Positions 55,421 to 63,825 are shown, counted from the first letter of the stretch. The stretch: DNA of 64,000 bases from JANQRA01 sp035762545 (GCA_035762545.1 DASTOM010000024.1:248001-312000); one strand, 5' to 3'. Made by a program: numbers and translations. Notes: a model not told the origin generated them from the letters alone.

Positions 55421-56238
55421 TCCCTCACCAACGCCTCATAGATCTCGCGCCGGGACACACCTGTCAGGTCTGCGATCTGCCGGGCGGCGTCGCTCACGGT
55501 GATCCCATCGGCAACGAGAGCACGTGCCGACTCGATGGCGTCCTCGACGGAAGGCGCCGCGGGCTTGGTGGGAGCGAGCACCACAGTGACCTCACCCTTC
55601 ACCGGGTCTGACCAGTACTCCACCGCATCTGCCAGCGAGCCGACCCACGACTCCTCATGGAGCTTGGTGAGCTCTCGCATCACCGCAACCCGACGTTCGC
55701 CACCGCATGCTTCTGTCAGGTCGGCGAGATCATCGGAAAGTCGATTGGGGCTTGCGAACAGGACCACCGATCGCGTGTCCGCAGCGATCGACCGGAGACG
55801 TTCCGCTCGATCGCGACCCTTCCGCGGGAGAAACCCCTCGAAAACGAACCGGTCGCCACCGAATCCGGCCAGGGCAACGGCTGAGGTCACCGCCGAAGGC
55901 CCGGGCACCACACTCACCGTCAGACCTGCCTCCCGAACCGCGGCAACCGCCGCCGCACCGGGATCGGAGACCGTCGGCATCCCTGCGTCCGACACGAGGG
56001 CAACCGTGTCACCCGACCGAATCGACTCGACGAGGCTGTTGACGCGGGATTGCTCGTTTCCGGCGAAGAGCGAGACAACCGGGGCCGACAGACCGAGATG
56101 ACTCATCAGCTTGGCCGTCCGCCTGGTGTCTTCGGCGTAGATCACATCCGCGGCAGCCAGGGTCTTGCGTAGTCGGTCCGAGATGTCGCCCAGATTCCCG
56201 ATGGGCGTGGCGCAGACGAGTAGGCGACCGGCGGGCAC
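55405..56238 (-). CDS. rsmI: 16S rRNA (cytidine1402-2'-O)-methyltransferase
   Basis: 277 residues. The start LLVCATPIGNLGDISDRLRKTL and YAEDTRRTAKLMSHLG are diagnostic. The SAM site lies in VALVSDAGMPTVSDPGAAAV, and VPGPSAVTSAVALAGF with FVFEGFLPRKGRDR follow. It 2'-O-methylates C1402 in the ribosomal P site. A C-terminal helix-turn-helix-like segment (DAARQIADLTGVSRREIYEAL) is retained. It follows the HExxH lipoprotein gene after 9 nt. Confidence 0.95.
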   Translation of the reverse strand: MPAGRLLVCATPIGNLGDISDRLRKTLAAADVIYAEDTRRTAKLMSHLGLSAPVVSLFAGNEQSRVNSLVESIRSGDTVALVSDAGMPTVSDPGAAAVAAVREAGLTVSVVPGPSAVTSAVALAGFGGDRFVFEGFLPRKGRDRAERLRSIAADTRSVVLFASPNRLSDDLADLTEACGGERRVAVMRELTKLHEESWVGSLADAVEYWSDPVKGEVTVVLAPTKPAAPSVEDAIESARALVADGITVSDAARQIADLTGVSRREIYEALVRDQASS

Positions 56239-56247
56239 CCGCCGAAC

Positions 56248-57582
56248 TTAATCGAGACCGGCCGAGGCCCGGATCTGCTCACCCACCGCAGTGTCGTCTG
56301 CGGCGATGAAATAGAGGTCACCGTTGAGCTGCTCCACCCAGGCGAAATGGTCCTCGGGGAAGTTCTCGGTGGCGAAGTCGAGGAGGGCGGTCTCCAACTC
56401 GTCCACATCCTGAGGGGTGTCGCCCTGGTACACGATGAGTATCGCCGCGTTCTGGCCATCGAACCACTGGTGGTAGGCGTCACCACCCCAGCCGTCGGCC
56501 GCCACCCCGACGGTCGAGATACCCGTTCCCTGGTTGAGCAGGATCCGGAAGCCTTCCTCACCCCACACCGATGTGCGCTCCAACTCGTAACCGGGTACCT
56601 CGATGGTGGGGATGGCAACTTCCACCGGAATGTCCCGGGTGTAGTCGTCCGGGGTTATCACCTGCTCGGACGAGCCGGGTATCCCGGGCATGGTGGCGTA
56701 GGCGTCATTCACCGCCTCCCACTGACCGTCTACGTACAGGTCCTGAACGAATGCCAGGCCCGTGTCATATGGAAAGATCAGCGACTCCCGCAAGAATCGG
56801 GGAGCTGACTCGAAAGATGCGCTGTCGATGTCGAGGGATTCTGCGATGAACTCGCCCAGCTCTCGCTGAGAAAGAGTCTGAACCCACAGGACTTCGGCGA
56901 GTGTGGCGTCGCCCTCGATCAGCGCCTGGTAGGCGGTCGCCTGATCGAGACGCTCCTCGTCGACCATGGCCTGGAACTCGGGGTTGAAGTCGAAGTGCTG
57001 ATCGGTGAGCGCATGAACCAACTCGTGGACCATTGTTCCCTGCTGAATCAGTGAGAAGCCGTCCTCGCGGGCGGGGACGACGATCTCGCCGGTGTCCCCG
57101 TCGTAGAAACCTGCAACCTGTTCTCCATAGAGGTCGAGCACTATGCTCTCGAAGTCGGCGTCCTCGGCGAGCAGGCCAAGCATCTTGTAGAGCGCCTCGT
57201 CCGCCGGAAAGTCTTCGGCTTCCTCCTCGAGGTCGGCCCTGACCCTCGCCTCCAGCTCCTCCTCACTTACGACCGTGATCGTGGGCGGCTCGAGGAATGG
57301 AAGCCCCCGGATCTCCTGCGCTTGGCGGATCAGCTCCACCAGTTGGGTCCTGGCCTCCTCGGAAACGCCTTCGAGACCCGACAGGTCGGCGGCGGTCGTG
57401 GATGAGGAGCCACCACCCGAAGTCGTAGTTGGGGAGTCGTCGCCAGTTGTGGTGGTCTGGCCCTCGACAGTCGTGGTGGTCGCACCGTCACCCCCTGTCG
57501 TCGTCGAGCCATCGCTGCCGGAGCCCGAGCATGCGGCCACGACGAGCAGCAACGCCAGGAGAAAGAGGATTCGACGGGCCAT
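56248..57582 (-). CDS. Lipoprotein with HExxH zinc-metallopeptidase motif
   Basis: 444 residues. The lipoprotein signal (ILFLLALLLVVAACSGSG) is followed by a Thr/Gly/Ser-rich tether of about 45 residues. At about residue 185 it has TMVHELVHALTDQHFD, an HExxH motif. About 35 residues later IEGDATLAEVL offers the third glutamate ligand, the gluzincin arrangement. The preceding LYGEQVAGFYDGDTGEIVV resembles the substrate-side edge strand of such peptidases. It is outer-face anchored and may process wall or secreted proteins. No named peptidase family is assigned. The transcript appears leaderless (TAACCT 8 nt upstream). Confidence 0.78.
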   Translation of the reverse strand: MARRILFLLALLLVVAACSGSGSDGSTTTGGDGATTTTVEGQTTTTGDDSPTTTSGGGSSSTTAADLSGLEGVSEEARTQLVELIRQAQEIRGLPFLEPPTITVVSEEELEARVRADLEEEAEDFPADEALYKMLGLLAEDADFESIVLDLYGEQVAGFYDGDTGEIVVPAREDGFSLIQQGTMVHELVHALTDQHFDFNPEFQAMVDEERLDQATAYQALIEGDATLAEVLWVQTLSQRELGEFIAESLDIDSASFESAPRFLRESLIFPYDTGLAFVQDLYVDGQWEAVNDAYATMPGIPGSSEQVITPDDYTRDIPVEVAIPTIEVPGYELERTSVWGEEGFRILLNQGTGISTVGVAADGWGGDAYHQWFDGQNAAILIVYQGDTPQDVDELETALLDFATENFPEDHFAWVEQLNGDLYFIAADDTAVGEQIRASAGLD

Positions 57583-57653
57583 CGTGGGTCAGGTTATCGG
57601 CGCCCCGGAACTAGACCTGATCCCGATCACGAGCGATGCCCCGTTGGTGGCGG

Positions 57654-58766
57654 CTAGCCCCAGGCGCGCTCCGCAGTCGATACGACGAGCCGCAACTTGG
57701 CCCACTGTTCGTCCTCGGTCAGCGCGTTTCCCTCCATGGTCGAAGCGAACCCGCATTGCGGGCTCAGACACAGCTGACCTCCGGCGAAGTGACTGTCGGC
57801 GTCCTCGATCCGGCTCAACAGGTCCTCCTCAGACTCGAGTTCCGGTCGTTTGGATGTCACCAGCCCCAGGACCACTGTCTTGTCCTCGGGCACGAAGCGA
57901 AGTGGGGCGAAGTCGCCTGATCGCTCGTCGTCGTACTCGAGGAAATAGGCGTCGACGCCCAACTCGTTGAAAAGAACTTCAGCCACGGGCTCGTATCCCC
58001 CTGAGGCAAAGAAGGTCGACTTGTAGTTGCCGCGACAGAGGTGCACAGCAGTGGTCATGTCGTCTGGCACATCACGGATGGCCGCATTGATCAACGCGGC
58101 GTAGGTGCGGGGCAATTCATCGGGATCGTCGCCCCGCTCGATCGCACCCTCCCGCATCTTCGGGTCGCAGAGATAGGCGAGGTTTGTGTCGTCGAGTTGG
58201 ATGTACCTACAGCCCACCGCGTAGAGATGGGCGATCTCGTCGCGATAGGCCTGGGCCAGGTCCTCGAAGAAGATGTCCAGGTCGGGGTAGCTCTCGATGT
58301 CGATTCCAGCCCGGCCGCCCCGGAAGTGGGCCATCGTCGGCGACGGGATGCACACCTTGGGGAAACGGTCGGTGTGGGACTCGACGAACTCGAAGTCCTT
58401 CACCTGGATGTCGTGCTGATGTGCCAGTTTGCCGGTGACGGTGATCTTGGGTGGCGCTACGCCAACCCGAGACTCCGAGTCGGAACTGGACTGGATCATG
58501 CCGGTGACAGTCACTCCGTCGAGCTGTTCGAGGAAGTCCAGATGGAACCACGCCCTCCGGTATTCACCGTCTGTGATCGCCTGGATGCCGGTGGCCTCGA
58601 GCTTCGGGATCATGGCTGAGATCGCCTCGTCCTCGACGGCGCGCAGATCCTCGGCCGTAGCCTCACCCCGGGCGACCTTGTCTCTCATCGCGAAGATCTG
58701 TGGCGGTCGGAGCAGCGAGCCAACATGATCGGCGCGGAATGGTGGGTTGAGCTTGGCCTGTGTCAT
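57654..58766 (-). CDS. MetE C-terminal-type methyltransferase (YxjG-like)
   Basis: 370 residues from ATG 58766 (GGAGGA 5 nt upstream). It corresponds to the C-terminal half of cobalamin-independent methionine synthase: PPFRADHVGSLLRPP, GIQAITDGEYRR, YIQLDDTNLAYLCDP, with zinc ligands in TTAVHLCRGNYKS (His and Cys) and LCLSPQCGFAST (Cys). The N-terminal folate-binding half of MetE is absent, as in YxjG/YxjH and related thiol methyltransferases that use other methyl donors or perform epoxide-thiol transfer. Which reaction it catalyses is unknown. No S-box or B12 riboswitch is visible upstream. Confidence 0.88.
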   Translation of the reverse strand: MTQAKLNPPFRADHVGSLLRPPQIFAMRDKVARGEATAEDLRAVEDEAISAMIPKLEATGIQAITDGEYRRAWFHLDFLEQLDGVTVTGMIQSSSDSESRVGVAPPKITVTGKLAHQHDIQVKDFEFVESHTDRFPKVCIPSPTMAHFRGGRAGIDIESYPDLDIFFEDLAQAYRDEIAHLYAVGCRYIQLDDTNLAYLCDPKMREGAIERGDDPDELPRTYAALINAAIRDVPDDMTTAVHLCRGNYKSTFFASGGYEPVAEVLFNELGVDAYFLEYDDERSGDFAPLRFVPEDKTVVLGLVTSKRPELESEEDLLSRIEDADSHFAGGQLCLSPQCGFASTMEGNALTEDEQWAKLRLVVSTAERAWG

Positions 58767-58864
58767 CGAGTCCTCCATCGGAGTATCAGGCAAGTGAACA
58801 TACACGCCTGACGCACACCTCGGCCCTCTTGACGTCGGCCATCGCGTGTGGACACATTCAAGCT

Positions 58865-59170
58865 GTGACCAGGGAAGAGGCGAGGCGCCGCGACCTCTAC
58901 AATGCCGCCATAAGGGTGTTCGGAGATGTCAACGCGGACACATTCATGGCGCTACTACCTGCAAACGAAGGAACCGATCTCGCCACGAAGGACGACATCC
59001 TGTTGGTGGGCGGGCGCATCGATGGTGTGAACGATCGGTTCGATCGTCTGGAAGCCAGGCTGGACCAGCGGTTCGATGCAGTGAACCAGCGTTTCGATCG
59101 GCTATTCCTGACCCTCGCCGGCGGACTCATCGCCATGATCGCCACCGTGTTTGCCCAAGCGTTGCTCTAG
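58865..59170 (+). CDS. Small coiled-coil protein with C-terminal membrane anchor
   Basis: 101 residues from GTG 58865. The N-terminus is a helical stretch (REEARRRDLYNAAIRVFG). A heptad-like coiled coil with the repeated pattern FDRL/FDAV follows (GVNDRFDRLEARLDQRFDAVN), then a single membrane helix (LFLTLAGGLIAMIATVFAQALL). The frame is open further upstream over the metE-like promoter, but no conserved part lies there. Tail-anchored coiled-coil proteins of this kind are common next to mobile or stress genes and have no assigned function. Confidence 0.65.
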   Translation: MTREEARRRDLYNAAIRVFGDVNADTFMALLPANEGTDLATKDDILLVGGRIDGVNDRFDRLEARLDQRFDAVNQRFDRLFLTLAGGLIAMIATVFAQALL

Positions 59171-59281
59171 CCCAACTTCATCTGGCACACGACACGGCTC
59201 CAGCCTGACAATGATCGCTCAGAAATTGTCAAGGCGAGACGGGGAAGCTGAAGGCGAGAACGGGGTGACGGGGGTCGACCC
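59171..59281. other. Intergenic stretch with two inverted repeats
   Basis: TGACAAT-N12-ATTGTCA and, at the very end next to the pseudogene stop, the perfect 12-bp palindrome GGGGTCGACCCC. No ORF or promoter is recognised. Confidence 0.35.
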
Positions 59282-60345
59282 CTAACTAGGTCGGAGGAGC
59301 CGCACTCTCGATACGGCAACCCGGTAGATCTGGAATCCGAGGCGGTGGATCGATACGTGGTGGTGGAACCAACACAGGCTGACCAGGTCGTCTGCATCGG
59401 TGGCACCCCCTTCCGACCAAGGGATCGTGTGATGGACCTCGAGTCGGTAGTCGGACGAGCATCCGTCGACGGTGCACCCCATATCTCTGGCGAGTACGAA
59501 TCGCCGCAGGGCCGGGCTGACAGTCCTGGTCTTGCGACCGAGGTTGAGCGGCTGACCGTCCTCGGCGAGACCGAGAACCTCGACCGGTGAGTCACAAACG
59601 ATCGCCTGAAGAGCCTGACAGCCGATTCGCGGCCCACCGAGGACCGAAACACCGCTCTCGCCTCTGGCGATGGTCGCTTCCTTGGCTTCGACTATCACAG
59701 TCACGCCACCGGCCGGCCCATGGTCGGTCCCGGTCTCGTCATAGAGCGAGTCCTGACAGATCGAAACGAGCGCCAGAGCCCGCCTTTCCGCCACACCCAA
59801 TCCGGAGGAGGAGACGAGTAGCTCGTCGGCCCGCTGGTCGACTGCCTTCTTGACGATGACCGAATCCATCCCGGGCAGTTCACCCCAGACGCTTTCTGTC
59901 ATCTCATCGCCGGATGGTTGGAACTGCAGGTAGCCCACCGCCGACTTCCTCTCCCGTCTGGTCGAGATGCGCTTGTGATGAGCGACCTGGCGTTTCAGTT
60001 GAGAGATGTCATAACGCTCGTGGCCCTCACGACTTCCTTCCGGAAGCCGTGATACCTGTTCGGCTCGATCGAATGTGATGAGACCATCCGCCAGGGAAGA
60101 AGCCCCTCGGGGGCATGGGTGAGTCGAGACGCCGTCCAGCAGAGACTCCGCGCCGTCTTGTGTGAAACGTCGGCGCGTGCCGCTACCCAGTCGACGATCG
60201 AGCGGTAGCCGTCCTCCAGGTGCGTTTTCCGTGCCTGCATTTCGGCGATAGCCGCCGTCTCCAGTGCCCGAAGCTGGGCCACACCGGCTTCCGCTCCAAC
60301 GACTATCTCGTCGAGTTGATCGTCAGTGAGGTTCCCGAACTCCAT
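59282..60345 (-). pseudogene. DUF222/HNH endonuclease gene with a frameshift
   Basis: The N-terminal fragment (ATG 60345, MEFGNLTDDQLDEIVVGAEA ... LCWTASRLTHAPEGLL) carries the DUF222 start and then runs into a stop at 59995. In the -1 register the sequence continues as SLADGLITFDRAEQVSRLPEGSREGHERY and joins the downstream frame, which contains LARDMGCTVDGCSSDYRLEVHHTIPWSEGGATDADDLVSLCWFHHH, a complete HNH nuclease. One missing base near 60095-60105 explains the break. The 13E12/DUF222-HNH family is abundant in actinobacteria and often decays. Assembly error or programmed frameshifting are alternatives. Confidence 0.82.
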
Positions 60346-60484
60346 GACTGAAAACGTACAAGAGGCCACCGACAGATTTGCCCCGAACATCTTCTGAGCA
60401 TCACCGGAGCGTTCCCTGAACGCCCCTGATGGATGGTCTCCGCAGATCGCAACCCGGCGATCTAGAGGAGAAGGAGACCTCATC

Positions 60485-61057
60485 ATGTTGATCAGGGCAC
60501 ACAAGTACCGCGGGCACCACCTCCTGCGAGATCAGAGCAAGAAGAAGGCCAGCACCACCGGTGCCAGTGTGGGTAAGACCCTCACGGCTCTGGTGGCGGT
60601 CGGGGCACTTGCCCTGGCCGCCTGTGGTATCCCACAGGAGACTGACAGCGCCGCCGTCACCGTGAACCGCAAGCCGTCGGCGATGCAGATCGATCCCGGG
60701 CCACCTTGGCAGCCCGACGTCCCGGCGATCGCTCCGGTGCCATCAGTGGCCCCGGCCATCGAGTTCGGCGGTATGACCACTCCTAGCTGGGAACCGGAAA
60801 TGAAGAAGCTGGAAGAGATCCTCGGTACGCCCGACACGGGTGTCATCGGAGACAGCGAACCCACTGGCCATCCCAACTCTGGGCGACTGGCCACCTACCT
60901 TGGGGGAGGGACCGGCCTCAGGACCTCGATAGGCACTTGCGCCTTCCGAGCAAACAGGCACCCCGGTGCGTTGTTCTCTTCCGCACCGGGGTCCCTCCAT
61001 GTCTGGCTCTTTCGCGATGACGACGAAAATCTCGGGTCGATGTGTCGAATCCGGTGA
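60485..61057 (+). CDS. Small secreted lipoprotein, unknown function
   Basis: 190 residues from ATG 60485, with GGAGAAGGAGA upstream. The N-terminus is unusually basic (RAHKYRGHHLLRDQSKKKAS). The signal core TLTALVAVGALALAACGIPQ has a lipobox-like cysteine, and a Pro-rich tether (PGPPWQPDVPAIAPVPSVAP) follows. The last 45 residues have a different composition and overlap a strong hairpin (60960-60992) and a candidate promoter, so the 3' end may be degraded or frameshifted. It resembles small secreted proteins linked to ECF-sigma operons only by position. Confidence 0.6.
   Translation: MLIRAHKYRGHHLLRDQSKKKASTTGASVGKTLTALVAVGALALAACGIPQETDSAAVTVNRKPSAMQIDPGPPWQPDVPAIAPVPSVAPAIEFGGMTTPSWEPEMKKLEEILGTPDTGVIGDSEPTGHPNSGRLATYLGGGTGLRTSIGTCAFRANRHPGALFSSAPGSLHVWLFRDDDENLGSMCRIR
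60960..60992 (+). terminator. Strong hairpin near the end of the small lipoprotein gene
   Basis: ACCCCGGTGCG, an 11-nt loop, CGCACCGGGGT: an 11-bp perfect stem. There is no T-run after it. It lies 65 nt before the annotated stop, inside the ORF, which suggests the true gene end may be earlier. Confidence 0.45.
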
Positions 61058-61070
61058 CCTCTACTTCGTT
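61043..61070 (+). promoter_or_regulatory. Candidate ECF42-type promoter
   Basis: TGTCGA (61043-61048) and CGTT (61067-61070), 18 bp apart, about 55 nt before the DGPF gene. TGTCGA with CG(A/T)C-like -10 is the motif described for ECF42 sigma factors (recalled). The gene order predicts autoregulation by the downstream sigma factor. Confidence 0.5.
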
Positions 61071-61125
61071 TAGGAATCGAAGACACCCGGTAAGTTGCCG
61101 GCGGTCAGAGCAAAAGGAGCTCGAA

Positions 61126-61482
61126 ATGAGTCAGTACCTGCTTTCCGTCTACTACGTCGATGGTCAAGAGGAGCCGAGCGGCGAGGTTCTCGAGCGGATG
61201 TACGCCCAGGTGGACGTCTTCAATCAGAAGATCCAGGACGCTGGTGCCTGGGTGTTCGGCGGCGGGTTGCACACTCCGGACACCGCCACCGTGGTTCGCT
61301 CGGAGAACAGCCAGATCATCACCACCGACGGTCCCTTTCCCGAGGCAAAAGAGCAGATCGGCGGATTCTGGGTAATCGAAGCCAACGACCTCGATGAGGC
61401 GCTCGACTGGGCCCGGCAGGCCACCGTCGCATGCGAAGGCCCCGTAGAAGTACGGCCCTTCCAGGACGAACCAGAGGCCTGA
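61126..61482 (+). CDS. DGPF/YciI-like protein, partner of the ECF42 sigma factor
   Basis: 118 residues from ATG 61126 (AAAGGAG 8 nt upstream). YLLSVYYVDGQEEPSGEVLERMY is followed by the signature ITTDGPFPEAKEQIGGFWVIEA, the DGPF motif of YCII-related proteins. Such small ferredoxin-fold proteins are nearly always encoded beside ECF42 sigma factors and are their main known targets; their biochemistry is not settled. The sigma gene ATG lies inside its 3' end, so the two are co-translated. Confidence 0.87.
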   Translation: MSQYLLSVYYVDGQEEPSGEVLERMYAQVDVFNQKIQDAGAWVFGGGLHTPDTATVVRSENSQIITTDGPFPEAKEQIGGFWVIEANDLDEALDWARQATVACEGPVEVRPFQDEPEA

Positions 61483-62708
61483 GCCTGGACGGCACGTCCC
61501 ATCTCGACCAGGACGACATCGCACAGGTCTTCCGTGCTGAGTCTGGTCGAGCGGTTGCCACCCTGGTCCGCCGCTTCGGTGACATCGACATCGCCGAAGA
61601 GGCGGTCCAGGAGGCTTTCGTCGAGGCGGTGCGACGCTGGCCCGAATCGGGGGTCCCTCCGAGTCCGGCAGGCTGGATCATCACCACGGCTCGCAACCGT
61701 GCGGTCGACCGGCTGCGCCGAGAGGCCAAGCGGGACGATCGCCAACGCCAAGCCCACGAGATGGCACCACCCGACGAGCCGACTCAGATCCACATCGTGG
61801 AAGACGACCAGCTTCGACTGATGTTCACCTGCTGTCACCCGGCTCTCAACGTCGAAGCACAGGTGGCACTCACCCTGAAACTGATCGGTGGCCTCCAGAC
61901 CTCCGAGATCGCCCGCGCCTTCATGACCTCCGAGACGACGATGGCTCAACGGCTGGTGCGAGCGAAGAAGAAGATCAAAGAAGCCAAGATCCCCTATCGG
62001 ATCCCGGGAGCGAGCGAGCTGCCCGACCGGCTCGGCCCGGTCCTCGCCGTGGTCTACCTCATCTTCAACGAGGGCTACGTGGCGAGCAGCGGAGATGGAT
62101 TGATCCGGCAAGACCTCTCTGCCGAGGCGATCCGCCTGGGACGTCTGCTGGCCCGACTCATGCCCGATGAGCCGGAAGTGGCCGGACTGCTCGCATTGAT
62201 GCTGCTCACCGAGTCCCGACGCGTGGCGAGGGTCGACTCCGCCGGCAACATCGTCACTCTCGGCGATCAGGATCGGTCACGATGGAACCGTGACCTGATC
62301 GCAGAAGGCCAGGAGATCGTCAGGGCTTGCATACGCCGCAACACCCCCGGGCCCTATCAGTACCAGGCCGCCATCTCGGCTGTCCATGCCGACGCACCCA
62401 CCGCAGAAACCACCGATTGGCCCCAGATCATGGCTCTCTACGACCAGCTGTTGACTGTCAGCCCGACTCCGGTGGTCGAGCTCAATCGGGCAATCGCGAT
62501 CGCCGAGACCGGACGTGTCGAAGCAGCCCTGGAGGACGTGGAACGGCTCGACCTCGAGGACTACTACTTGTGGCACGCCACCCGAGCAGAGCTCTTGGGT
62601 CGTCTCGGCCGTACCGAGGAGGCCAGGGCAGCCTTCCTGGCCGGGGCGGAGCTGACCGACAACCGGGCCGAGCAAAGGCACCTCCGGCGAAAGGCCGGCA
62701 GGGTCTGA
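61431..62708 (+). CDS. ECF42-type RNA polymerase sigma factor with C-terminal TPR-like extension
   Basis: Up to 425 residues from ATG 61431, overlapping the DGPF gene by 52 bp; a CTG directly at its stop is an alternative start. Sigma-2 shows GDIDIAEEAVQEAFVEAVRRWP and PAGWIITTARNRAVDRLRRE. Sigma-4 shows TSEIARAFMTSETTMAQRLVRAKKKI. The long C-terminal part starts AVVYLIFNEGYVASSGD and contains two-helix repeats (PVVELNRAIAIAETGRVEAAL, WHATRAELLGRLGRTEEARAAF), the TPR-like extension that defines group ECF42. This extension is thought to replace a classical anti-sigma factor. The signal is unknown. Confidence 0.9.
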   Translation: MRRPRRSTALPGRTRGLSLDGTSHLDQDDIAQVFRAESGRAVATLVRRFGDIDIAEEAVQEAFVEAVRRWPESGVPPSPAGWIITTARNRAVDRLRREAKRDDRQRQAHEMAPPDEPTQIHIVEDDQLRLMFTCCHPALNVEAQVALTLKLIGGLQTSEIARAFMTSETTMAQRLVRAKKKIKEAKIPYRIPGASELPDRLGPVLAVVYLIFNEGYVASSGDGLIRQDLSAEAIRLGRLLARLMPDEPEVAGLLALMLLTESRRVARVDSAGNIVTLGDQDRSRWNRDLIAEGQEIVRACIRRNTPGPYQYQAAISAVHADAPTAETTDWPQIMALYDQLLTVSPTPVVELNRAIAIAETGRVEAALEDVERLDLEDYYLWHATRAELLGRLGRTEEARAAFLAGAELTDNRAEQRHLRRKAGRV

Positions 62709-62710
62709 GG

Positions 62711-63355
62711 ATGCCCCACCGCAATCGGGTCGACCCGTTCGGGGACCTCCATGCCGTACCTGCTCGGGGCATGTTCACCGGCAACCGCGGATGTCTGGTC
62801 GACGAGAACCACGAGTTGGTTCGTCATCATCGCGGTGACCTGTGGATCACGTGTGTCCTGGAGTATGAGGACTGGCGCCATCCTCTCGACGAGCCGGGAA
62901 TCTGGACTCCCCTGTTCTTCCTCGACGAAGCGGTGGCGCTCGCAGCCGGGCACCGGCCGTGTGGCTTCTGTCGGCGACCCGAATACCTCCAGTATCAAAA
63001 GGCGGTGGCCGGATCGGGTCCGGTTCCCTCGGCGATCGACCTGAATCGGATGCTGGCGCGAGAGCGACTCCGACGGGGGCGGGGTCTCGAACGCGGCTCC
63101 GACCGGATCCTCTGGGAGGCAGAGTTGTCGGACCTCCCCAGCGGCACCTTGATCGTGATCGACGGCCAGGCGCACCTCGTCAATGGCGACACCGTCGCTT
63201 CGTTCGGATTCGACGGCTGGGGTGAATCCACGCCCGGACCTACCCGTCGAGTAGACGTGCTCACCCCACCGACTTCGGTGGGCGCTCTACAGAACGGTTA
63301 CCAGCCGGTACTCCATGAGAGCGCCGGCCGGCTCAAGTCCAAAGAGCCAGGATGA
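62711..63355 (+). CDS. Conserved protein of unknown function, linked to ECF42 sigma
   Basis: 214 residues from ATG 62711, 2 nt after the sigma stop. It reads MPHRNRVDPFGDLHAVPARG, GNRGCLVDENHELVRHHRG, then FFLDEAVALAAGHRPCGFCRRPEYLQYQ with a CxxC and nearby Cys and His, a possible metal site. I recognise this as a widely conserved actinobacterial/proteobacterial unknown. Tight coupling suggests it is expressed with the sigma factor. The 3' end overlaps the convergent DUF1761 gene by 23 bp. Confidence 0.75.
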   Translation: MPHRNRVDPFGDLHAVPARGMFTGNRGCLVDENHELVRHHRGDLWITCVLEYEDWRHPLDEPGIWTPLFFLDEAVALAAGHRPCGFCRRPEYLQYQKAVAGSGPVPSAIDLNRMLARERLRRGRGLERGSDRILWEAELSDLPSGTLIVIDGQAHLVNGDTVASFGFDGWGESTPGPTRRVDVLTPPTSVGALQNGYQPVLHESAGRLKSKEPG

Positions 63356-63749
63356 CCGCCACGATCGAATAAGCGATCACCGCGTTGATCCCGTTGATGA
63401 GCCAATAGGTGCTCCCCTTCCCCTCGTACACCTGACTGACGAGAGCACCGACCGCGCCGAATCCCACGCCGAGGGTGACGCCGAGGATCACGGCATCGGA
63501 GACTTCGGTGGTCCCGGTGGCAGCCACGATCAGACCGATGACGACAGTCGTCACGAAATAGCCGATCAGGGTCGGGATGAATAGGAGGGCCAGGGGAGGC
63601 CCGTCGCCTGACATGTCGACTTTCGAGGCCCGCTGCCAGGCGGCACTGAGCGGTGGGACCGAGTACCAGATGGCGCTGAAAGCAAACCACGCGATCGTCG
63701 CCACCACCACGGCCAGCCAATTGAGATCACCAAAGAAGTCGAGAATCAT
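63333..63749 (-). CDS. DUF1761 family membrane protein
   Basis: 138 residues from ATG 63749 (GGAGG about 6 nt upstream). There are four membrane helices (WLAVVVATIAWFAFSAIWY, LLFIPTLIGYFVTTVVIGLIV, VILGVTLGVGFGAVGALVSQV, LINGINAVIAYSIVAVILALW). The start NWLAVVVATIAWFAFSAIWYSV followed by a proline-rich loop is the DUF1761 pattern. The family is uncharacterised and small. It converges with the gene on its left and diverges from the sigma gene on its right. Confidence 0.8.
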   Translation of the reverse strand: MILDFFGDLNWLAVVVATIAWFAFSAIWYSVPPLSAAWQRASKVDMSGDGPPLALLFIPTLIGYFVTTVVIGLIVAATGTTEVSDAVILGVTLGVGFGAVGALVSQVYEGKGSTYWLINGINAVIAYSIVAVILALWT

Positions 63750-63825
63750 CGAGTGCCTCCTTCGGTGTGGGAAGCTAGTACGGAACCTCTGACAGGATCG
63801 TGATCGATCCGGACAGATATCAACA

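Noticed and set aside
57600..57660. S-box or cobalamin riboswitch for the MetE-like gene
   Set aside because: The gene is read from the other side (start 58766). Neither flank shows a conserved riboswitch core.
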